A DNA stretch of 64,000 nt from contig NW_027478718.1 in NCBI RefSeq assembly GCF_051014685.1, forward strand, positions 186,001 to 250,000, written 5' to 3'. How positions within the stretch are numbered: the stretch's first letter is position 1; the number at the start of each line of letters is the position of its first letter. The DNA comes from Ptiloglossa arizonensis (taxonomy: Eukaryota > Arthropoda > Insecta > Hymenoptera > Colletidae). Below are positions 27,950 to 44,837 of the stretch, piece by piece. The translations under genes and the position numbers were made by a program. The notes beneath the pieces are model-generated. The model saw only the letters and a list, made by a program, of their open reading frames with translations, was not told where the DNA came from and did no database searches.

Positions 27950-30900
27950 CGTTATACGTTATGCGTTATACGTTATACGTTATACGTTATACGTTATACG
28001 TTATACGTTATACGTTATACGTTATACGTCATAGGTTATACGTTATACGTTATACGTTATACGTTATACGTTATACGTTATACGTTATACGTTATACGTT
28101 ATACGTTATATGTTATACGTTATACGTTACACGTTATACGTTACACGTTATACGTTATACGTTATACGTTATACGTTATACGTTATACGTTATACGTTAT
28201 ACGTTATACGTTATACGTTATACGTTAAACGTTATACGTTATACGTTATACGTTATACGTTATACTTTATACGTTATACGTTATGCGTTATGCGTTATAC
28301 GTTATGCGTTATACGTTATACGTTATACGTTTTACGTTATACGTTATACGTTATGCGTTATACGTTATACGTTATACGTCATAGGTTATACGTTATACGT
28401 TATACGTTATACGTTATACGTTATACGTTATACGTTATACGTTATACGTTATACGTTATACGTTATACGTTATACGTTATACGTTATACGTTATACGTTA
28501 TACGTTATACGTTATACGTTATACGTTATACGTTATACGTTATACGTTATACTTTATACGTTATACGTTATACGTTATACGTTATACGTTATACGTTATA
28601 CGTTATACGTTACACGTTATACGTCATAGGTTATACGTTATACGTTATACGTTATACGTTATACGTTATACGTTATACGTTATACGTTATACGTTATACG
28701 TTATACGTTATACGTTATACGTCATACGTTATACGTTATACGTCCTACGATATTCGTTATACGTTATACGTTATTAGTGATACGTTATACGTTATACGTT
28801 ATACGTTATACGTTATACGTTATACGTTATACGTTATACGTTATACGTTATACGTTATACGTTATACGTTATACGTTATACGTTATACGTTATACGTTAT
28901 ACGTTATACGTTATACGTTATACGTTATACGTTATACGTTATACGTTATACGTTATACGTTATACGTTATACGTTGTACGTTATACGTTATACGTTATAC
29001 GTTATACTTTATACGTTATACGTTATACGTTATACGTTATACGTTATACGTTATACGTTATACGTTACACGTTATACGTCATAGGTCATACGTTATACGT
29101 TATACGTTATACGTCATACGTTATACCTTATACGTTATACGTCATAGGTTATACGTTATACGTTATACGTTATGCGTTATACGTTATACGTTATACGTCA
29201 TAGGTTATACGTTATACGTTATACGTCATACGTTATACGTTATACGTCCTACGATATTCGTTATACGTTATACGTTATTAGTGATACGTTATACGTTATA
29301 CGTTATACGTTATACGTTATACGTTATACGTTATACGTTATACGTTATACGTTATACGTTATACGTTATACGTTATACGTTATACGTTGTACGTTATACG
29401 TTATACGTTATACGTTATTCGTTATACGTTATACGTTATACATTACATGTTATACGTTATACGTTATACGTTATACGTTATACGTTATACGTTATACGTT
29501 ATACGTTATACGTTATACGTTATACGTAATACGTTATACGTTATACGTCATACGTTATACGTTATTCGTAATACGTTATACGTGATACGTTATACGTTGT
29601 ACGTTATACGTTATACGTTATACGTTATAAGTTATACGTTATACGTCATAGGTTATACGTTATACGTTATACGTTATACGTTATACGTTATACGTTATAC
29701 GTTATACGTTATACGTTATGCGTTATACGTTATACGTTATGCGTTATACGTTATACGTTATACGTTATACGTTATACGTTATACGTTATACGTTATACGT
29801 TATACGTTGTACGTTATACGTTATACGTTATACGTTATTCGTTATACGTTATACGATATACATTACATGTTATACGTTATACGTTATACGTTATACGTTA
29901 TACGTTATACGTCATACGTTATACGTTATTCGTAATACGTTATACGTGATACGTTATACGTTGTACGTTATACGTTATACGTTATACGTTATAAGTTATA
30001 CGTTATACGTCATAGGTTATACGTTATACGTTATACGTTATACGTTATACGTTATACGTTATACGTTATACGTTATACGTTATGCGTTATACGTTATACG
30101 TTATACGTTATGCGTTATACGTTATACGTTATACGTTATACGTTATACGTTATACGTTATACGTTATACGTTATACGTTATACGTTATACGTTATACGTT
30201 ATACGTTATACGTTATACGTTATACGTTATACGTTGCACGTTATACGTTATACGTTATACGTTATTCGTTATACGTTATACGTTATACATTACATGTTAT
30301 ACGCTATACGTTATACGTTATACGTTATACGTTATACGTTATACGTTATACGTTATACGTTATACGTTATACGTTATACGTTATACGTTATACGTTATAC
30401 GTCATACGTTATACGTTATTCGTAATACGTTATACGTGATACGTTATACGTTGTACGTTATACGTTATACGTTATACGTTATACGTTATACGTTATACGT
30501 TATACGTTATGCGTTATACGTTATACGTTATGCGTTATACGTTATACGTTATACGTTATACGTTATACGTTATACGTTATACGTTATACGTTACACGTTA
30601 TACGTTGTACGTTATACGTTATACGTTATACGTTATTCGTTATACGTTATACGATATTCATTACATGTTATACGTTATACGTTATACGTTATACGTTATA
30701 CGTTATACGTCATACGTTATACGTTATTCGTAATACGTTATACGTGATACGTTATACGTTGTACGTTATACGTTATACGTTATACGTTATACGTTATACG
30801 TTATACGTTATACGTTATACGTTATACGTTATACGTTATACGTTATACGTTATACGTTATACGTTATACGTTATACGTTATACGTTTTACGTTATACGTT

Positions 30901-33870
30901 ATACGTTATACGTTATACGTTATGCGTTATACGTTATACGTTATACGTTATGCGTTATACGTTATACGTTATACGTTATACGTTATACGTTATACGTTAT
31001 ACGTCATAGGTTATACGTTATACGTTATACGTTATACGTTATACGTTATACGTTATACGTTATACGTTATACGTTATACGTTATATGTTATACGTTATAC
31101 GTTACACGTTATACGTTACACGTTATACGTTATACGTTATACGTTATACGTTATACGTTATACGTTATACGTTATACGTTATACGTTATACGTTATACGT
31201 TATACGTTATACGTTAAACGTTATACGTTATACGTTATACGTTATACGTTATACTTTATACGTTATACGTTATGCGTTATGCGTTATACGTTATGCGTTA
31301 TACGTTATACGTTATACGTTTTACGTTATACGTTATACGTTATGCGTTATACGTTATACGTTATACGTCATAGGTTATACGTTATACGTTATTCGTTATA
31401 CGTTATACGTTATACGTTATACGTTATACGTTATACGTTATACGTTATACGTTATACGTTATACGTTATACGTTATACGTTATACGTTATACGTTATACG
31501 TTATACGTTATACGTTATACGTTATACTTTATACGTTATACGTTATACGTTATACGTTATACGTTATACGTTATACGTTATACGTTACACGTTATACGTC
31601 ATAGGTTATACGTTATACGTTATACGTTATACGTTATACGTTATACGTTATACGTTATACGTTATACGTTATACGTTATACGTTATACGTTATACGTTAT
31701 ACGTCATACGTTATACGTTATACGTCCTACGATATTCGTTATACGTTATACGTTATTAGTGATACGTTATACGTTATACGTTATACGTTATACGTTATAC
31801 GTTATACGTTATACGTTATACGTTATACGTTATACGTTATACGTTATACGTTATACGTTATACGTTATACGTTATACGTTATACGTTATACGTTATACGT
31901 TATACGTTATACGTTATACGTTATACGTTATACGTTATACGTTATACGTTATACGTTATACGTTGTACGTTATACGTTATACGTTATACGTTATACTTTA
32001 TACGTTATACGTTATACGTTATACGTTATACGTTATACGTTATACGTTACACGTTATACGTCATAGGTCATACGTTATACGTTATACGTTATACGTCATA
32101 CGTTATACGTTATACGTTATACGTCATAGGTTATACGTTATACGTTATACGTTATGCGTTATACGTTATACGTTATACGTCATAGGTTATACGTTATACG
32201 TTATACGTCATACGTTATACGTTATACGTCCTACGATATTCGTTATACGTTATACGTTATTAGTGATACGTTATACGTTATACGTTATACGTTATACGTT
32301 ATACGTTATACGTTATACGTTATACGTTATACGTTATACGTTATACGTTATACGTTATACGTTATACGTTATACGTTATACGTTATACGTTATACGTTAT
32401 ACGTTATACGTTATACGTTATACGTTATACGTTGTACGTTATACGTTATACGTTATACGTTATTCGTTATACGTTATACGTTATACATTACATGTTATAC
32501 GTTATACGTTATACGTTATACGTTATACGTTATACGTTATACGTTATACGTTATACGTTATACGTTATACGTTATACGTAATACGTTATACGTTATACGT
32601 CATACGTTTTACGTTATACGTTATACGTTATGCGTTATACGTTATACGTTATACGTCATAGGTTATACGTTATACGTTATACGTTATACGTTATACGTTA
32701 TACGTTATACGTTATACGTTATACGTTATACGTTATACGTTATACGTTATACGTTATACGTTATACGTTATACGTTATACGTTATACGTTATACGTTATA
32801 CGTTATACGTTATACGTTATACGTTATACGTTATACTTTATACGTTATACGTTATACGTTATACGTTATACGTTATACGTTATACGTTATACGTTACACG
32901 TTATACGTCATAGGTTATACGTTATACGTTATACGTTATACGTTATACGTTATACGTTATACGTTATACGTTATACGTTATACGTTATACGTTATACGTT
33001 ATACGTTATACGTCATACGTTATACGTTATACGTCCTACGATATTCGTTATACGTTATACGTTATTAGTGATACGTTATACGTTATACGTTATACGTTAT
33101 ACGTTATACGTTATACGTTATACGTTATACGTTATACGTTATACGTTATACGTTATACGTTATACGTTATACGTTATACGTTATACGTTATACGTTATAC
33201 GTTATACGTTATACGTTATACGTTATACGTTATACGTTATACGTTATACGTTATACGTTGTACGTTATACGTTATACGTTATACGTTATACTTTATACGT
33301 TATACGTTATACGTTATACGTTATACGTTATACGTTATACGTTACACGTTATACGTCATAGGTCATACGTTATACGTTATACGTTATACGTCATACGTTA
33401 TACGTTATACGTTATACGTCATAGGTTATACGTTATACGTTATACGTTATGCGTTATACGTTATACGTTATACGTCATAGGTTATACGTTATACGTTATA
33501 CGTCATACGTTATACGTTATACGTCCTACGATATTCGTTATACGTTATACGTTATTAGTGATACGTTATACGTTATACGTTATACGTTATACGTTATACG
33601 TTATACGTTATACGTTATACGTTATACGTTATACGTTATACGTTATACGTTATACGTTATACGTTATACGTTATACGTTATACGTTATACGTTATACGTT
33701 ATACGTTATACGTTGTACGTTATACGTTATACGTTATACGTTATACGTTATTCGTTATACGTTATACGTTATACGTTATACGTTATACGTTATACGTTAC
33801 ACGTTATACGTTATACGTTATACGTTATGCGTTATACGTTATACGTTATACGTTATACGTCATAGGTTAT
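27950..33870 (+). repeat. About 2.98-kb higher-order repeat, two copies in tandem
   Basis: Ordered variant words around 28110-29500 recur around 31085-32500 at offsets of 2975-2982 bp (425-426 heptamers). Markers are TTATATG followed by TTACACG twice (28110 and 31085), TTAAACG, the TTATGCG group, and CCTACGATATTCG at 28744 and 31726 and at 29248 and 32230. A third copy of much of this block lies at about 42297-44870 (offset 11361-11389 bp from the second). Confidence 0.75.
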
Positions 33871-35444
33871 ACGTTATACGTTATACGTTATACGTTATAC
33901 GTTATACGTTATACGTTATACGTTATACGTTATACGTTATACGTTATACGTTATACGTTATACGTTATACGTTATACGTTATACGTTATACGTTATACGT
34001 TATACGTTATACGTTATTAGTTATACGTTATACGTTATACATTATACATCATAGGTTATGCGTTATACGTTATGCGTTATACGTTATACGTTATACGTTA
34101 TACGTTATACGTTATACGTTATACGTTATACGTTATACGTTATACGTTATACGTTATACGTTATACGTTACACGTTATACGTTATACGTTATACGTTATG
34201 CGTTATACGTTATACGTTATACGTTATACGTTATACGTTATACGTCCTACGATATTCGTTATACGTTATTAGTGATACGTTATACGTTATACGTTATACG
34301 TTATACGTTATACGTTATACGTTATACGTTATACGTTATACGTTATACGTTATACGTTATACGTTATACGTTATACGTTATACGTTATACGTTATACGTT
34401 ATACGTTATACGTTATACGTTATACGTTATACGTTGTACGTTATACGTTATACGTTATACGTTATTCGTTATACGTTATACGTTATACATTACATGTTAT
34501 ACGTTATACGTTATACGTTATACGTTATACGTTATACGTTATACGTTATACGTTATACGTTATACGTTATACGTTATACGTTATACGTAATACGTTATAC
34601 GTTATACGTCATACGTTATACGTTATTCGTAATACGTTATACGTGATACGTTATACGTTGTACGTTATACGTTATACGTTATACGTTATAAGTTATACGT
34701 TATACGTCATAGGTTATACGTTATACGTTATACGTTATACGTTATACGTTATACGTTATACGTTATACGTTATACGTTATGCGTTATACGTTATACGTTA
34801 TGCGTTATACGTTATACGTTATACGTTATACGTTATACGTTGTACGTTATACGTTATACGTTATACGTTATACGTTATACGTTATACGTTATACGTTATA
34901 CGTTATACGTTATACGTTATACGTTATACGTTATACGTTATACGTTATACGTTATACGTTATACGTGATACGTTATACGTTGTACGTTATACGTTATACG
35001 TTATACGTTATAAGTTATACGTTATACGTCATAGGTTATACGTTATACGTTATACGTTATACGTTATACGTTATACGTTATACGTTATACGTTATACGTT
35101 ATACGTTATACGTCATAGGTTATACGTCATACGTTATACGTTATACGTTATACGTTATACGTTGTACGTTATACGTTATACGTTATACGTTATACGTTAT
35201 ACGTTATACGTTATACGTTATACGTTATACGTTATACGTTATACGTTATACGTTATACGTTATACGTTATACGTTATACGTTATACGTGATACGTTATAC
35301 GTTGTACGTTATACGTTATACGTTATACGTTATAAGTTATACGTTATACGTCATAGGTTATACGTTATACGTTATACGTTATACGTTATACGTTATACGT
35401 TACACGTTATGCGTTATACGTTATACGTTATGCGTTATACGTTA

Positions 35445-35446
35445 TA
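35445..35446 (+). other. Unoccupied counterpart of the mariner insertion site
   Basis: The block before the mariner (about 58.7-59.55 kb) matches about 34.6-35.45 kb, including two TTATGCG units 21 bp apart. In this copy the TA that corresponds to the duplicated TA at the mariner is intact and is followed directly by CGTTATACG. A pure run then ends in TCATAGG, as also happens after the mariner. This is a paralogous empty site. Confidence 0.65.
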
Positions 35447-37618
35447 CGTTATACGTTATACGTTATACGTTATACGTTATACGTTATACGTTATACGTTA
35501 TACGTTATACGTTATACGTTATACGTTATACGTTATACGTTATACGTTATACGTTATACGTTATACGTTATACGTTATACGTTATACGTTATACGTTATA
35601 CGTTATACGTTATACGTTATACGTTATACGTTATACGTTATACGTTATACGTTATACGTTATACGTTATACGTTATACGTTATACGTTATACGTCATAGG
35701 TTATACGTTATACGTTATACGTTATACGTTATACGTTATACGTTATACGTTATACGTTATACGTTATACGTTATACGTTATACGTTATACGTTACACGTT
35801 ATACGTTACACGTTATACGTTACACGTTATACGTTATACGTTATACGTTATACGTTATACGTTATACGTTATACGTTATACGTTATACGTTATACGTTAT
35901 ATGTTATACATTATACGTTATACGTTGAACGTTGTACGATATACGTTATACGTTATACGTTATACGTTATACGTTATACGTCATAGGTTATACGTTATAC
36001 GTTATACGTTATACGTTATACGTTATACGTTATACGTTATACGTTATACGTTATACGTTATACGTTATACGTTACACGTTATACGTTATACGTTATACGT
36101 TATGCGTTATACGTTATACGTTATACGTTATACGTCATAGGTTATACGTTATACGTTATACGTTATACGTTATACGTTATACGTTATACGTTATACGTTA
36201 TACGTTATACGTTATACGTTATACGTTATACGTTATACGTTATACGTTATACGTTATACGTTATACGTTATACGTTATACGTTATTAGTTATACGTTATA
36301 CGTTATACATTATACATCATAGGTTATGCGTTATACGTTATGCGTTATACGTTATACATTATACGTTATACGTTATACGTTATACGTTATACGTTATACG
36401 TCATAGGTTATACGTTATACGTTATACGTTATACGTTATACGTTATACGTTATTCGTTATACGTTATACGTTATACGTTATACGTTATACGTTATACGTT
36501 ATTGGTTATACGTTATACGTTATACGTTATACGTCATAGGTTATGCGTTATACGTTATGCGTTATACGTTATACGTTATACGTTATACGTTATACGTTAT
36601 ACGTTATACGTCATAGGTTATACGTTATACGTTATACGTTATACGTTATACGTTATACGTTATACGTTATACGTTATACGTTATACGTTATACGTTATAC
36701 GTTATACGTTACACGTTATACGTTACACGTTATACGTTATACGTTATACGTTATACGTTATACGTTATACGTTATACGTTATACGTTATACGTTATACGT
36801 TATACGTTATACGTTATACGTTATACGTCATAGGTTATACGTTATACGTTATACGTTATACGTTATACGTTATACGTTATACGTTATACGTTATACGTTA
36901 TACGTTATACGTTATACGTTATACGTTATACGTTATGCGTTATACGTTATGCGTTATACGTTATACGTTATACGTCATAGGTTATACGTTATACGTTATA
37001 CGTTATACGTTATACGTTATACGTTATACGTTATACGTTATACGTTATACGTTATACGTTATACGTTATACGTTATACGTTATACGTTATACGTTATACG
37101 TTATACGTTATACGTTATACGTTATTAGTTATACGTTATACGTTATACGTTATACGTTATACGTTATACGTTATACGTTATACGTTATACGTTATACGTT
37201 ATACGTTATTAGTTATACGTTATACGTTATACGTTATACATCATAGGTTATGCGTTATACGTTATGCGTTATACGTTATACGTTATACGTTATACGTTAT
37301 ACGTTATACGTTATACGTCATAGGTTATACGTTATACGTTATACGTTATACGTTATACGTTATACGTTATACGTTATACGTCCTACGATATTCGTTATAC
37401 GTTATACGTTATTAGTGATACGTTATACGTTATACGTTATACGTTATACGTTATACGTTATACGTTATACGTTATACGTTATACGTTATACGTTATACGT
37501 TATACGTTATACGTTATACGTTATACGTTATACGTTATACGTTATACGTTATACGTTTTACGTTATACGTTATACGTTATACGTTATACGTTATACGTTA
37601 TAGGTTATACGTTATACG

Positions 37619-39500
37619 TTGTACGTTATACGTTATACGTTATACGTTATTCGTTATACGTTATACGTTATACGTTATACGTTATACGTTATACGTTATA
37701 CGTTAAACGTTATACGTTATACGTTATACGTTATACGTTATACGTTATACGTTATACGTTATACGTTATACGTCATACGTTATACGTTATACGTTATACG
37801 TCATAGGTTATACGTTATACGTTATACGTTATGCGTTATACGTTATACGTTATACGTCATAGGTTATACGTTATACGTTATACGTCATACGTTATACGTT
37901 ATACGTCCTACGATATTCGTTATACGTTATACGTTATTAGTGATACGTTATACGTTATACGTTATACGTTATACGTTATACGTTATACGTTATACGTTAT
38001 ACGTTATACGTTATACGTTATACGTTATACGTTATACGTTATACGTTATACGTTATACGTTATACGTTATACGTTTTACGTTATACGTTATACGTTATAC
38101 GTTATACGTTATACGTTATAGGTTATACGTTATACGTTGTACGTTATACGTTATACGTTATACGTTATTCGTTATACGTTATACGTTATACATTACATGT
38201 TATACGTTATACGTTATACGTTATACGTTATACGTTATACGTTATACGTTATTAGTTATACGTTATACGTTATACGTTATACGTCATAGGTTATACGTTA
38301 TACGTTATGCGTTATACGTTATACGTTATACGTTATACGTTATACGTTATACGTTATACGTCATAGGTTATACGTTATACGTTATACGTTATACGTTATA
38401 CGTTATACGTTATTCGTTATACGTTATACGTTATACATTACATGTTATACGTTATACGTTATACGTTATACGTTATACGTAATACGTTATACGTTATACG
38501 TTATACGTTATACGTTATACGTTATACGTTATACGTTATACGTTATACGTTATACGTTATACGTTATACGTTATACGTTACACGTTATACGTCATACGTT
38601 ATACGTTATACGTTATACGTTATACGTTATACGTTATACGTTATACGTTATACGTTATACGTTATACGTTATACGTTAAACGTTATACGTTATACGTTAT
38701 ACGTTATACGTTATACGTTATACGTTATACGTTATACGTTATACGTCATACGTTATACGTTATACGTTATACGTCATAGGTTATACGTTATACGTTATAC
38801 GTTATGCGTTATACGTTATACGTTATACGTCATAGGTTATACGTTATACGTTATACGTCATACGTTATACGTTATACGTCCTACGATATTCGTTATACGT
38901 TATACGTTATTAGTGATACGTTATACGTTATACGTTATACGTTATACGTTATACGTTATACGTTATACGTTATACGTTATACGTTATACGTTATACGTTA
39001 TACGTTATACGTTATACGTTATACGTTATACGTTATACGTTATACGTTTTACGTTATACGTTATACGTTATACGTTATACGTTATACGTTATAGGTTATA
39101 CGTTATACGTTGTACGTTATACGTTATACGTTATACGTTATTCGTTATACGTTTTACGTTATACATTACATGTTATACGTTATACGTTATACGTTATACG
39201 TTATACGTTATACGTTATACGTTATTAGTTATACGTTATACGTTATACGTTATACGTCATAGGTTATACGTTATACGTTATGCGTTATACGTTATACGTT
39301 ATACGTTATACGTTATACGTTATACGTTATACGTCATAGGTTATACGTTATACGTTATACGTTATACGTTATACGTTATACGTTATTCGTTATACGTTAT
39401 ACGTTATACATTACATGTTATACGTTATACGTTATACGTTATACGTTATACGTTACACGTTATACGTCATAGGTTATACGTTATACGTTATACGTTATAC
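37619..39500 (+). repeat. 973-bp tandem higher-order repeat, two copies
   Basis: The word order at 37831-38121 recurs at 38804-39094, offset 973 bp (139 heptamers), with the same TCATACG, TCATAGG, CCTACGATATTCG, TTTTACG and TTATAGG units. CATTACATG follows in both, at about 38192 and 39165. The second copy has a TTTTACG unit just before it that the first lacks. A related copy starts near 56438. Confidence 0.75.
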
Positions 39501-41050
39501 GTTATACGTTATACGTTATACGTTATACGTTATACGTTATACGTTATACGTTATACGTCATACGTTATACGTTATACGTCCTACGATATTCGTTATACGT
39601 TATACGTTATTAGTGATACGTTATACGTTATACGTTATACGTTATACGTCATAGGTTATACGTTATACGTTATACGTTATACGTTATACGTTATACGTTA
39701 TACGTTATACGTTATACGTTATGCGTTATACGTTATACGTTACACGTTATACGTCATAGGTTATACGTTATACGTTATACGTTATACGTTATACGTTATA
39801 CGTTATACGTTATACGTTATACGTTATACGTTATACGTTATACGTCATACGTTATACGTTATACGTCCTACGATATTCGTTATACGTTATACGTTATTAG
39901 TGATACGTTATACGTTATACGTTATACGTTATACGTTATACGTTATACGTTATACGTTATACGTTATACGTTATACGTTATACGTTATACGTTATACGTT
40001 ATACGTTATACGTTATACGTTATACGTTGTACGTTATACGTTATACGTTATACGTTATTCGTTATACGTTATACGTTATACGTTATGCGTTATACGTTAT
40101 ACGTTATACGTTATACGTTATACGTTATACGTTATACGTTATACGTTATACGTTATACGTTATACGTTATACGTTATACGTTATACGTTATACGTTATAC
40201 GTTATACGTTATACGTTATACGTTATACGTTATACGTTATACGTTATACGTTATACGTTATACGTTATACGTTATACGTTATACGTTATACGTTATACGT
40301 TATACGTTATACGTTATACGTTATACGTTATACGTTATACGTTATACGTTATACGTTATACGTTATACGTTATACGCTATACGTCATACGTTATACGTTA
40401 TTCGTAATACGTTATACGTGATACATTATACGTTGTACGTTATACGTTATACGTTATACGTTATAAGTTATACGTTATACGTCATAGGTTATACGTTATA
40501 CGTTATACGTTATACGTTATTAGTTATACGTTATACGTTATACGTTATACGTCATAGGTTATGCGTTATACGTTATGCGTTATACGTTATACGTTATACG
40601 TTATACGTTATACGTTATACGTTATACGTTATACGTCATAGGTTATACGTTATACGTTATACGTTATACGTTATACGTTATACGTTATACGTTATACGTT
40701 ATACGTTATACGTTACACGTTATTCGTTACACGTTATACGTTATACGTTATACGTTATACGTTATACGTTATACGTTATACGTTATACGTTATACGTTAT
40801 ACGTTATACGTTATACGTTATACGTTGTACGTTATACGTTATACGTCCTACGATATTCGTTATACGTTATACGTTATTAGTGATACGTTATACGTTATAC
40901 GTTATACGTTATACGTTATACGTGATACGTTATCCGTTGTACGTTATACGTTATACGTTATACGTTATAAGTTATACGTTATACGTCATAGGTTATACGT
41001 TATACGTTATACGTTATACGTTATACGTTATACGTTATACGTTATGCGTT
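39415..41050 (+). repeat. Block shared with 52.6-54.0 kb and 57.0-58.6 kb
   Basis: The sequence after CATTACATG at about 39412 recurs at about 52600 and 57039. Offsets are 13188-13195 bp to the second copy and 4439 bp between the second and third. Shared rare words include CGCTATACG before TCATACG (40376, 53542, 57960), CGTGATACATTATACG and TTACACGTTATTCGTTACACG. TTATCCG is shared only by the first and third (about 40932 and 58524). Confidence 0.75.
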
Positions 41051-44000
41051 ATACGTTATACGTTATGCGTTATACGTTATACGTTATACGTTATACGTTA
41101 TACGTTATACGTTATACGTTATACGTTATACGTTATACGTTATACGTTATACGTTATACGTTATACGTTATACGTTATACGTTATACGTTATACGTTATA
41201 CGTTATACGTTATACGTTATACGTTATACGTTATACGTTATACGTTATACGTTATACGTTATACGTTATACGTTATACGTTATACGTTATACGTTATACG
41301 TTATACGTTATACGTTATACGTTATACGTTATACGTTATACGTTATACGTTATACGTTATACGTTATACGTTATACGTTATACGTTATACGTTATACGTT
41401 ATACGTTATACGTTATACGTTATACGTCATAGGTTATACGTTATACGTTATACGTTATACGTTATACGTTATACGTTATACGTTATACGTTATACGTTAT
41501 ACGTTATACGTTATACGTTATACGTCATACGTTATACGTTATACGTCCTACGATATTCGTTATACGTTATACGTTATTAGTGATACGTTATACGTTATAC
41601 GTTATACGTTATACGTTATACGTTATACGTTATACGTTATACGTTATACGTTATACGTTATACGTTATACGTTATACGTTATACGTTATACGTTATACGT
41701 TATACGTTATACGTTATACGTTATACGTTATACGTTATACGTTATACGTTATACGTTATACGTTATACGTTGTACGTTATACGTTATACGTTATACGTTA
41801 TACTTTATACGTTATACGTTATACGTTATACGTTATACGTTATACGTTATACGTTATACGTTACACGTTATACGTCATAGGTCATACGTTATACGTTATA
41901 CGTTATACGTCATACGTTATACGTTATACGTTATACGTCATAGGTTATACGTTATACGTTATACGTTATGCGTTATACGTTATACGTTATACGTCATAGG
42001 TTATACGTTATACGTTATACGTCATACGTTATACGTTATACGTCCTACGATATTCGTTATACGTTATACGTTATTAGTGATACGTTATACGTTATACGTT
42101 ATACGTTATACGTTATACGTTATACGTTATACGTTATACGTTATACGTTATACGTTATACGTTATACGTTATACGTTATACGTTATACGTTATACGTTAT
42201 ACGTTATACGTTATACGTTGTACGTTATACGTTATACGTTATACGTTATTCGTTATACGTTATACGTTATACGTTATACGTTATACGTTATGCGTTATAC
42301 GTTATACGTTATACGTTATGCGTTATACGTTATACGTTATACGTTATACGTTATACGTTATACGTTATACGTCATAGGTTATACGTTATACGTTATACGT
42401 TATACGTTATACGTTATACGTTATACGTTATACGTTATACGTTATACGTTATACGTTATATGTTATACGTTATACGTTACACGTTATACGTTACACGTTA
42501 TACGTTATACGTTATACGTTATACGTTATACGTTATACGTTATACGTTATACGTTATACGTTATACGTTATACGTTATACGTTATACGTTAAACGTTATA
42601 CGTTATACGTTATACGTTATACGTTATACTTTATACGTTATACGTTATGCGTTATGCGTTATACGTTATGCGTTATACGTTATACGTTATACGTTTTACG
42701 TTATACGTTATACGTTATGCGTTATACGTTATACGTTATACGTCATAGGTTATACGTTATACGTTATTCGTTATACGTTATACGTTATACGTTATACGTT
42801 ATACGTTATACGTTATACGTTATACGTTATACGTTATACGTTATACGTTATACGTTATACGTTATACGTTATACGTTATACGTTATACGTTATACGTTAT
42901 ACGTTATACGTTATACGTTATACTTTATACGTTATACGTTATACGTTATACGTTATACGTTATACGTTATACGTTATACGTTACACGTTATACGTCATAG
43001 GTTATACGTTATACGTTATACGTTATACGTTATACGTTATACGTTATACGTTATACGTTATACGTTATACGTTATACGTTATACGTTATACGTCATACGT
43101 TATACGTTATACGTCCTACGATATTCGTTATACGTTATACGTTATTAGTGATACGTTATACGTTATACGTTATACGTTATACGTTATACGTTATACGTTA
43201 TACGTTATACGTTATACGTTATAGGTTATACGTTATACGTTATACGTTATACGTTATACGTTATACGTTATACGTTATACGTTATACGTTATACGTTATA
43301 CGTTATACGTTATACGTTATACGTTATACGTTATACGTTGTACGTTATACGTTATACGTTATACGTTATACTTTATACGTTATACGTTATACGTTATACG
43401 TTATACGTTATACGTTATACGTTACACGTTATACGTCATAGGTCATACGTTATACGTTATACGTTATACGTCATACGTTATACGTTATACGTTATACGTC
43501 ATAGGTTATACGTTATACGTTATACGTTATGCGTTATACGTTATACGTTATACGTCATAGGTTATACGTTATACGTTATACGTCATACGTTATACGTTAT
43601 ACGTCCTACGATATTCGTTATACGTTATACGTTATTAGTGATACGTTATACGTTATACGTTATACGTTATACGTTATACGTTATACGTTATACGTTATAC
43701 GTTATACGTTATACGTTATACGTTATACGTTATACGTTATACGTTATACGTTATACGTTATACGTTATACGTTATACGTTATACGTTATACGTTGTACGT
43801 TATACGTTATACGTTATACGCTATTCGTTATACGTTATACGTTATACATTACATGTTATACGTTATACGTTATACGTTATACGTTATACGTTATACGTTA
43901 TACGTTATACGTTATACGTTATACGTTATACGTTATACGTAATACGTTATACGTTATACGTCATACGTTTTACGTTATACGTTATACGTTATGCGTTATA

Positions 44001-44837
44001 CGTTATACGTTATACGTCATAGGTTATACGTTATACGTTATACGTTATACGTTATACGTTATACGTTATACGTTATACGTTATACGTTATACGTTATACG
44101 TTATACGTTATACGTTATACGTTATACGTTATACGTTATACGTTATACGTTATACGTTATACGTTATACGTTATACGTTATACGTTATACGTTATACTTT
44201 ATACGTTATACGTTATACGTTATACGTTATACGGTATACGTTATACGTTATACGTTACACGTTATACGTCATAGGTTATACGTTATACGTTATACGTTAT
44301 ACGTTATACGTTATACGTTATACGTTATACGTTATACGTTATACGTTATACGTTATACGTTATACGTTATACGTCATACGTTATACGTTATACGTCCTAC
44401 GATATTCGTTATACGTTATACGTTATTAGTGATACGTTATACGTTATACGTTATACGTTATACGTTATACGTTATACGTTATACGTTATACGTTATACGT
44501 TATACGTTATACGTTATACGTTATACGTTATACGTTATACGTTATACGTTATACGTTATACGTTATACGTTATACGTTATACGTTATACGTTATACGTTA
44601 TACGTTATACGTTATACGTTATACGTTATACGTTATACGTTATACGTTGTACGTTATACGTTATACGTTATACGTTATACTTTATACGTTATACGTTATA
44701 CGTTATACGTTATACGTTATACGTTATACGTTACACGTTATACGTCATAGGTCATACGTTATACGTTATACGTTATACGTCATACGTTATACGTTATACG
44801 TTATACGTCATAGGTTATACGTTATACGTTATACGTT